The notes below the pieces were generated by a model. That model did no database searches. It was given only the letters and a program-made list of their open reading frames with translations, and had not been told where the DNA came from. Of a stretch of DNA of 64,000 nt, positions 59,949 to 64,000 are shown piece after piece. The position numbers and the translations under genes are program-made. The stretch is from Streptomyces ruber (GTDB lineage Bacteria; Actinomycetota; Actinomycetes; Streptomycetales; Streptomycetaceae): positions 496,001 to 560,000 of the forward strand of contig NZ_BMQK01000003.1 of assembly GCF_014648075.1 (NCBI RefSeq). The letters run 5' to 3'. Within the stretch, counting starts at the first letter, position 1, and every line of letters begins with the position of its first letter.

Positions 59949-62852
59949 TCAGCCGCACCGGCCCGCCGGCCGGGTGCGGGTCACCACGTCGGTGGTGCCG
60001 GTGGTCGAGTCCAGCCACACCACCTGGCTGCCGGCCACCGCGGCGGCCGACGCCTGCTCGCCGCGGTTGCAGGAGACCCGCCCCCTGCGGGTGGCGGGAT
60101 CCTCGGGCGAGCCGCCCGCGGCGAACTGGTGGAGCTTGGTGGTCGACTCGTTGCGGAGCCCGGTGCCGGGGACACCGGGGTCGGCCGGGGCGAGAGCGCC
60201 GACCGTCACCGTGTCCTCGGAGGCCGTGAGGGTGCGGGCGTTCAGCGCCTGAGCACCGGCCTCCGGGCTGAGGTCCACCACGCCACTGCCGTCGAGCGAG
60301 GCACGGCGCAGGGCCGTCCCGCCGCCGTCCCCCTCGTTGAGGAGCCAGAAGACGTGCGTGCCGTTGACGGCCGTCGGGCCGAGGCTCGTCGTGCCGGACG
60401 CGCGCTGGATCAGGGTCTCCTCGCCGGTCGCCACGTCGACGACGCGCGTGTTCAGCGCGTACTCGGCGGCGCGCACCCGCTCCCGCTCCTGGAAGGCGAC
60501 CTTGCCGTCGCTCACCGACGGCGAGTACGCCCGGTGGTAGGTGCCACCGCCGATCGTCACCTTCTTCGCGGGATCCTTCAGGCTCAGGTAGGCCACCCCC
60601 TGGCGCCCGCCGTGGTTGGCGTACGAGAAGGCCACCACGTCACCGTCGACGTCCACGGAGGCCCCTCCGCTGCGGCCGCTCCACAGCGTCTTGACGGGGC
60701 CGCCCGCGATCGGCCTGGCCAGCACGTCGACCCCGGCCGAGCCGTACGCCTGCCACACCACGGTCCGGCCGTCGGTGGCCGGATTGACGTGGAAGCGGCC
60801 GTCGTTGGGGCTCATCAGCTTCGGCTGCCCCGTGCCGTCGGCGCGTCCGGCCCACACCGAGTACGGCTCCGAGCCGTCCTCGTTCGACTTGGACGCCGCC
60901 CACCAGCCGCCGCCCGCACCGAGGTTCGTGTCGGTGGTGTTGACCCGGTCCAGGAGGGGGTCGGAGTCCACACCGAGGGCCAACTCCCAGCCCGGCACGA
61001 TGCCGTGCGCCGAGAAGGCGCGCTGGAGCGCCCGGTCCTCGGCCGCCGTGACCCCCAGGTCCCCGGCCGCCGCGAGGACGGCGGCCCGCCCCTCGGTGAA
61101 GCCGTCGAGCGGCGTGAGGTACTCGGTCAGCGCCTTGTACACGATCCGGTCGGTGAGTTCCGCGCCCAGGTCCTCGCGGGCGTCCCACAGCGCCCCGCCG
61201 AAGATGGTCGAGTTCAGGTGGACGCCGCCGTTGTCGGTGCCGAAGCCGACGCCGAGGAACGACCCGGCCGTGGTCCGCCCGTCACCGAGGTCGCGCAGCG
61301 CGCACTCGCGGGGTGTCTTCGTCCGGCAGAGCCGTTCGCCGACGAGGCCCGAGTCCGGGTCCGTGGCCGGGACGCCGTACACGTCGGCCTCGACGGCGTT
61401 GCCGAAGTAGTCGGCGAGGGCCTCGTTCATGGCCCCGGACTGGCCCGCGTACACGAGGTTCGCGGAGTGCTCGATCACACCGTGTGTCATCTCGTGGCCG
61501 ACGACGTCCAGGGCCGCGGAGAGCGGACGGTACTCGGCGTCGCCACTGCCGTACACCATCTTCTGGCCGTCCCAGAAGGCGTTGACCCACGGCTGCCCGT
61601 AATTGGTGACGCCCACCAGGGAGTCGACGGCCATGCCGTGACCGTCGAGGCTGTTCCGGCCGTGCCTGTCCCGGAAGTAGTCGTGGACCCGCCCGGCCGC
61701 CCAGTGCGCGTCCACGGCGCCGGAGTCGGTGGCCTCGGCGCCGAACGCGGGAGTGGGCGAGCCGAACTCCTCGACGCCCGCGGGCCACTGCCCGGAGACG
61801 TCACCGGCGTCCTGGCCGCGCGCGTCCCAGGTGGTGAGGACATTGGCGTCGGTCCAGTCGTCCTCGGCGGCGCGGGAACGGTCACGCAGCACGTACAGGT
61901 CACGGCTGTCGTCGCGGTCCACCTCCAGGGGGACGGCCGTGCCGTCGAGCCTCGTGCCGGACCCCTTCTCGGCCGCCGGGCCGGCCGGGGCGGCGGCCTC
62001 CGGGGAACCCCCGGCCGCTCCGGCCGCCGGGCGGAGCTCGCCGCCGAACGTCCGGATACCGCTGTACTGGAGCACCGGGTACCCGGCGCGGGCGTCGATG
62101 TAGACCTCGCGCAGCACGGGCTCGCCGCTCGCCGGGTCGGTACCGCGCACGCTGACGTGCCGGGTGAGGACGCCCGTCCCGGTGGGCAGGACGACGAGCC
62201 CGCGGGCGGTGCCCTCCAGCGGCGGCCGTGTCCCGTCGTCCTCCGCGTGCGACGGCGCCGCGGCGAAGCCGGTGTCCGTCAGGCCGGCGAGGACGGCGTC
62301 GACGGCGCGTTCGACGGCGAGCGCCTCACCGACCTGCGCCGTCGCGCCGGTGGTGAGCTCGGTGAAGTACTTGCCGGAGGTACCGGTGACGACCCGCCGG
62401 CCGTCCTCCCGCTCCATGCGGACGACGTACTGCCCGCCGAGGACGGGCACGCCGCGGTGCCGCTGCTGGAGCCGTACCACCTCGTGGCCGCCCGCGGAGG
62501 TGGTCCCGGCGGGCGTCAGATCGCGCTCGGCGTCGGCGATCCGGTACCGCCCCCGCTCGGCGTCCAGGTGGGCGCGGGCCGCGTCCGCCGCGCTGCCGGC
62601 GGCCGGCGCCTGCTCACGAATGCCCCGTACCAGCGCCGGTGTCTCCGTCCGCTGTCCCGGGAGCACTTCCCCGGGGCTCGGCGGCGGTGCGGCTGCCGCC
62701 GCCGTCACGGCGCCGGCGGGAGCCGCGGAGACGACGAGTGCGGCGGCGCCGAACAGCGCCACCGCACCTGGTAATCCGATCGGTCGTGCTCCGCGGCCGG
62801 CGCTGCGGCCGCCCGCTCTCCCGGTTCTCCTGGTTCTCCTGGGATGACGCAC
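59949..62852 (-). CDS. Secreted M4-family (thermolysin-like) metallopeptidase with C-terminal propeller-like region
   Basis: 967-residue secreted zinc protease. Signal peptide about residues 20-50, then an FTP/PepSY-type propeptide (about 60-280, RHRGVPVLGGQYVVRM). The catalytic domain (about 310-640) has the zinc motif VVGHEMTHGVIEHSANL and GAMNEALADYFGN, and HLNSTIFGG. The remaining 320 residues show repeated strand patterns (VVWQAYG, VVAFSYANH, KVAFQER, HVFWLLNE, QVVWLDS), like a TolB-type beta-propeller, unusual for M4. Start GTG 62852 with GGGGAG upstream. Confidence 0.92.
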   Translation of the reverse strand: MRHPRRTRRTGRAGGRSAGRGARPIGLPGAVALFGAAALVVSAAPAGAVTAAAAAPPPSPGEVLPGQRTETPALVRGIREQAPAAGSAADAARAHLDAERGRYRIADAERDLTPAGTTSAGGHEVVRLQQRHRGVPVLGGQYVVRMEREDGRRVVTGTSGKYFTELTTGATAQVGEALAVERAVDAVLAGLTDTGFAAAPSHAEDDGTRPPLEGTARGLVVLPTGTGVLTRHVSVRGTDPASGEPVLREVYIDARAGYPVLQYSGIRTFGGELRPAAGAAGGSPEAAAPAGPAAEKGSGTRLDGTAVPLEVDRDDSRDLYVLRDRSRAAEDDWTDANVLTTWDARGQDAGDVSGQWPAGVEEFGSPTPAFGAEATDSGAVDAHWAAGRVHDYFRDRHGRNSLDGHGMAVDSLVGVTNYGQPWVNAFWDGQKMVYGSGDAEYRPLSAALDVVGHEMTHGVIEHSANLVYAGQSGAMNEALADYFGNAVEADVYGVPATDPDSGLVGERLCRTKTPRECALRDLGDGRTTAGSFLGVGFGTDNGGVHLNSTIFGGALWDAREDLGAELTDRIVYKALTEYLTPLDGFTEGRAAVLAAAGDLGVTAAEDRALQRAFSAHGIVPGWELALGVDSDPLLDRVNTTDTNLGAGGGWWAASKSNEDGSEPYSVWAGRADGTGQPKLMSPNDGRFHVNPATDGRTVVWQAYGSAGVDVLARPIAGGPVKTLWSGRSGGASVDVDGDVVAFSYANHGGRQGVAYLSLKDPAKKVTIGGGTYHRAYSPSVSDGKVAFQERERVRAAEYALNTRVVDVATGEETLIQRASGTTSLGPTAVNGTHVFWLLNEGDGGGTALRRASLDGSGVVDLSPEAGAQALNARTLTASEDTVTVGALAPADPGVPGTGLRNESTTKLHQFAAGGSPEDPATRRGRVSCNRGEQASAAAVAGSQVVWLDSTTGTTDVVTRTRPAGRCG

Positions 62853-62974
62853 GGTCTCCCCACCCCCCTTGTCAGTGGCGCCGGACGGCGGAGCGCGGCC
62901 CGGCAGGAGGCCATCGAACCGGTGATGCGGTGCCTCATCAATGGGGAGTGGGAGACGGCAGTCGAGTTCCGGCC

Positions 62975-63252
62975 GGTTCGCGCGGTGCCGTCACGCGGCG
63001 GGAAGCGCTGCTCGGCGATCCGGACGGCAGCATCGCCGGGCGGCGTTCCGGCTGCGCCGCCGGACAGGTCGACGCCGTCCTCGCCCGCGCCGCCGGCCGC
63101 GGGGAGACGGTGCCCGAGGCGGAGACGGTCGTCGACGGCGTCGTCGCACCCGTCATGTACCGAGTCCTCCTCGCCCCACCGGGCTCGACGCCGCGTACGC
63201 GCGCCGCCTCGTGGCGGAGGTGCTCGGCTCGGACACCGGGCGCCCCGCCGTG
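62975..63252 (+). pseudogene. Frameshifted TetR C-terminal remnant
   Basis: One frame encodes QVDAVLARAAGRGETVPEA and VVDGVVAPVMYRVLLAP, the typical C-terminal helix pair of TetR regulators. After CTCGCCCCACCGGG near 63182 the frame is lost, and the continuation LDAAYARRLVAEVLGSD is found in another frame. No HTH precedes it. A single-base indel plus lost N-terminus marks it as a decayed gene. Confidence 0.6.
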
Positions 63253-63279
63253 CCCCGACGGAGCGCCCGGCCGTACGGC

Positions 63280-64000
63280 TCAGCGGCTCAGGCGCTCCAC
63301 CGAGAGCAGGGACGGGGCGTCGTCCGGGGCGGCCGACGGGAACGTGTCGGTGAGCGCCGTGACCACGTGGTTCCCGAACGCCGGGTCGATGGGGTTCGGC
63401 AGCTCGACGATCTCCTCGCCGCTCTCGTCGAACCGCTGGTATTTCGTCAGGTTGTAGCCGACGGCCAGCTGCCGGCGGCCGTCCTCGCTGGACAGCGCCA
63501 GGGTGCCCGCGCCGAAGACGATCCCGTCGTGTCCCCAGTACGAGCGGCCGCCGAGGGGCTGGGTGTAGATGCCCAGGCCGTAGCCCGCCGCCGAGCCCTC
63601 CGCCATGGGAACGGTGGTCTTCATGGCGCGCAGCGCCTCGGGGCCGAGCAGCTTCCCGCCGAGCAGCCGGCGGAAGAAGTCGTTGAGGTCCTGCGTGGTG
63701 GAGACCATCGCCCCGGCCGTGCCGAACAGGGACGCGTCGTAGACGCCGTAGTCGCGGGGCGGGTCGATGTAACCGTAGAACGACTCGTACATCCTCGCGT
63801 GCGGACCGGTGAGGCGCGGGGAGTCAGGGAAGTAGGTGTGCCGCAGCCCGGCCTCGCGGATCACCTCGCGGGTGATGTAGTCCTCGGCGTCCTGACCGGT
63901 GACCTTCTCGAGCAGCAGCCCGGCGACGATGTAGTTGGTGTTGGAGTAGGAGAAGGTGCCGCGCCGCGGGGCCGGCTCGGCGGCCAGACCGATCCGGACC
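63280..64000 (-). CDS. Serine hydrolase, beta-lactamase/D-Ala-D-Ala carboxypeptidase family (partial)
   Basis: 3' 240 residues of a class-C-type serine hydrolase; the start and the SxxK nucleophile motif lie beyond position 64000. The YSN motif is visible (GTFSYSNTNYIVAGLLLEKVTG) and the third motif reads WGHDGIVFG (HxG in place of KTG). FGTAGAMVSTTQDLNDFFRRLLGGKLL is also family-typical. Whether it is secreted cannot be judged without the N-terminus. Confidence 0.88.
   Translation of the reverse strand, partial: VRIGLAAEPAPRRGTFSYSNTNYIVAGLLLEKVTGQDAEDYITREVIREAGLRHTYFPDSPRLTGPHARMYESFYGYIDPPRDYGVYDASLFGTAGAMVSTTQDLNDFFRRLLGGKLLGPEALRAMKTTVPMAEGSAAGYGLGIYTQPLGGRSYWGHDGIVFGAGTLALSSEDGRRQLAVGYNLTKYQRFDESGEEIVELPNPIDPAFGNHVVTALTDTFPSAAPDDAPSLLSVERLSR

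Noticed and set aside
60129..62774. 881-residue open frame opposite the M4 protease gene
   Set aside because: Shadow of a strongly supported gene on the other strand; no recognisable domain.

Overview
The window is about 73% GC with strong third-position GC bias. It carries many secreted or Tat-exported enzymes, a SpoIIE-type phosphatase, a Ser/Thr kinase with WD40 repeats, ABC sugar uptake genes without a local ATPase gene, and a CebR-type operator. All of this points to a Streptomyces chromosome (established traits of the genus; the species is not determined). I see no tRNA, rRNA, CRISPR array, insertion sequence or integrase. The content looks like an accessory, chromosome-arm-like catabolic and stress region.

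Layout. 1-4.3 kb: 5' part of a selenocysteine formate dehydrogenase with an in-frame UGA and a SECIS hairpin, YceI, an SDR, a small protein and a coiled-coil/winged-helix protein. 4.8-9.6 kb: secreted lipase, epoxide-hydrolase-like enzyme, amino-acid permease, the first of two paralogous unknown genes with a conserved upstream element, and an AhpD-like protein. 9.8-17.7 kb: multidomain SpoIIE phosphatase, threonine aldolase, and a kinase/WD40 receptor. 17.7-21.1 kb: YeeE/YedE-type sulfur permease with a Cys-containing leader peptide, the second paralogue, and a methyltransferase with a repeat insert. 21.1-24.5 kb: CebR-box-controlled GH12 cellulase and AA10 LPMO, then TerB. 25-30 kb: flavin reductase, CocE-type hydrolase, and a STAS/SLOG/DevR-like response regulator cluster with matching palindromes.

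30-38.6 kb: TetR and acetyltransferase, then an ABC importer with GH1 beta-glucosidase divergent from a GH31 alpha-xylosidase. Together these look like uptake and intracellular breakdown of xylosylated gluco-oligosaccharides. 38.6-41 kb: SDR with divergent TetR, and an NTF2-like protein. 41.2-45.5 kb: a very large secreted GH92 mannosidase fused to a purple-acid-phosphatase-like domain. 45.8-49 kb: AI-2E-type exporter, quinone oxidoreductase with a divergent HxlR/QorR-like regulator, and a small monooxygenase.

49.2-55.5 kb: an aldarate catabolic island with a galactarate/talarate-type enolase, LysR regulator, 5-dehydro-4-deoxyglucarate dehydratase, glucarate dehydratase and GntP permease. 55.6-64 kb: MBL hydrolase, a second coiled-coil/winged-helix protein, an XRE regulator, a Tat-exported hydrolase, an M4 metalloprotease, a frameshifted TetR remnant and a partial beta-lactamase-fold hydrolase.

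The most notable signals are the SECIS readthrough in formate dehydrogenase, the conserved non-coding 78-bp element in front of two paralogous unknown genes, the apparently leaderless Cys leader peptide before the sulfur permease, the mannosidase-phosphatase fusion, and the palindromes linking the STAS/SLOG/response-regulator genes.
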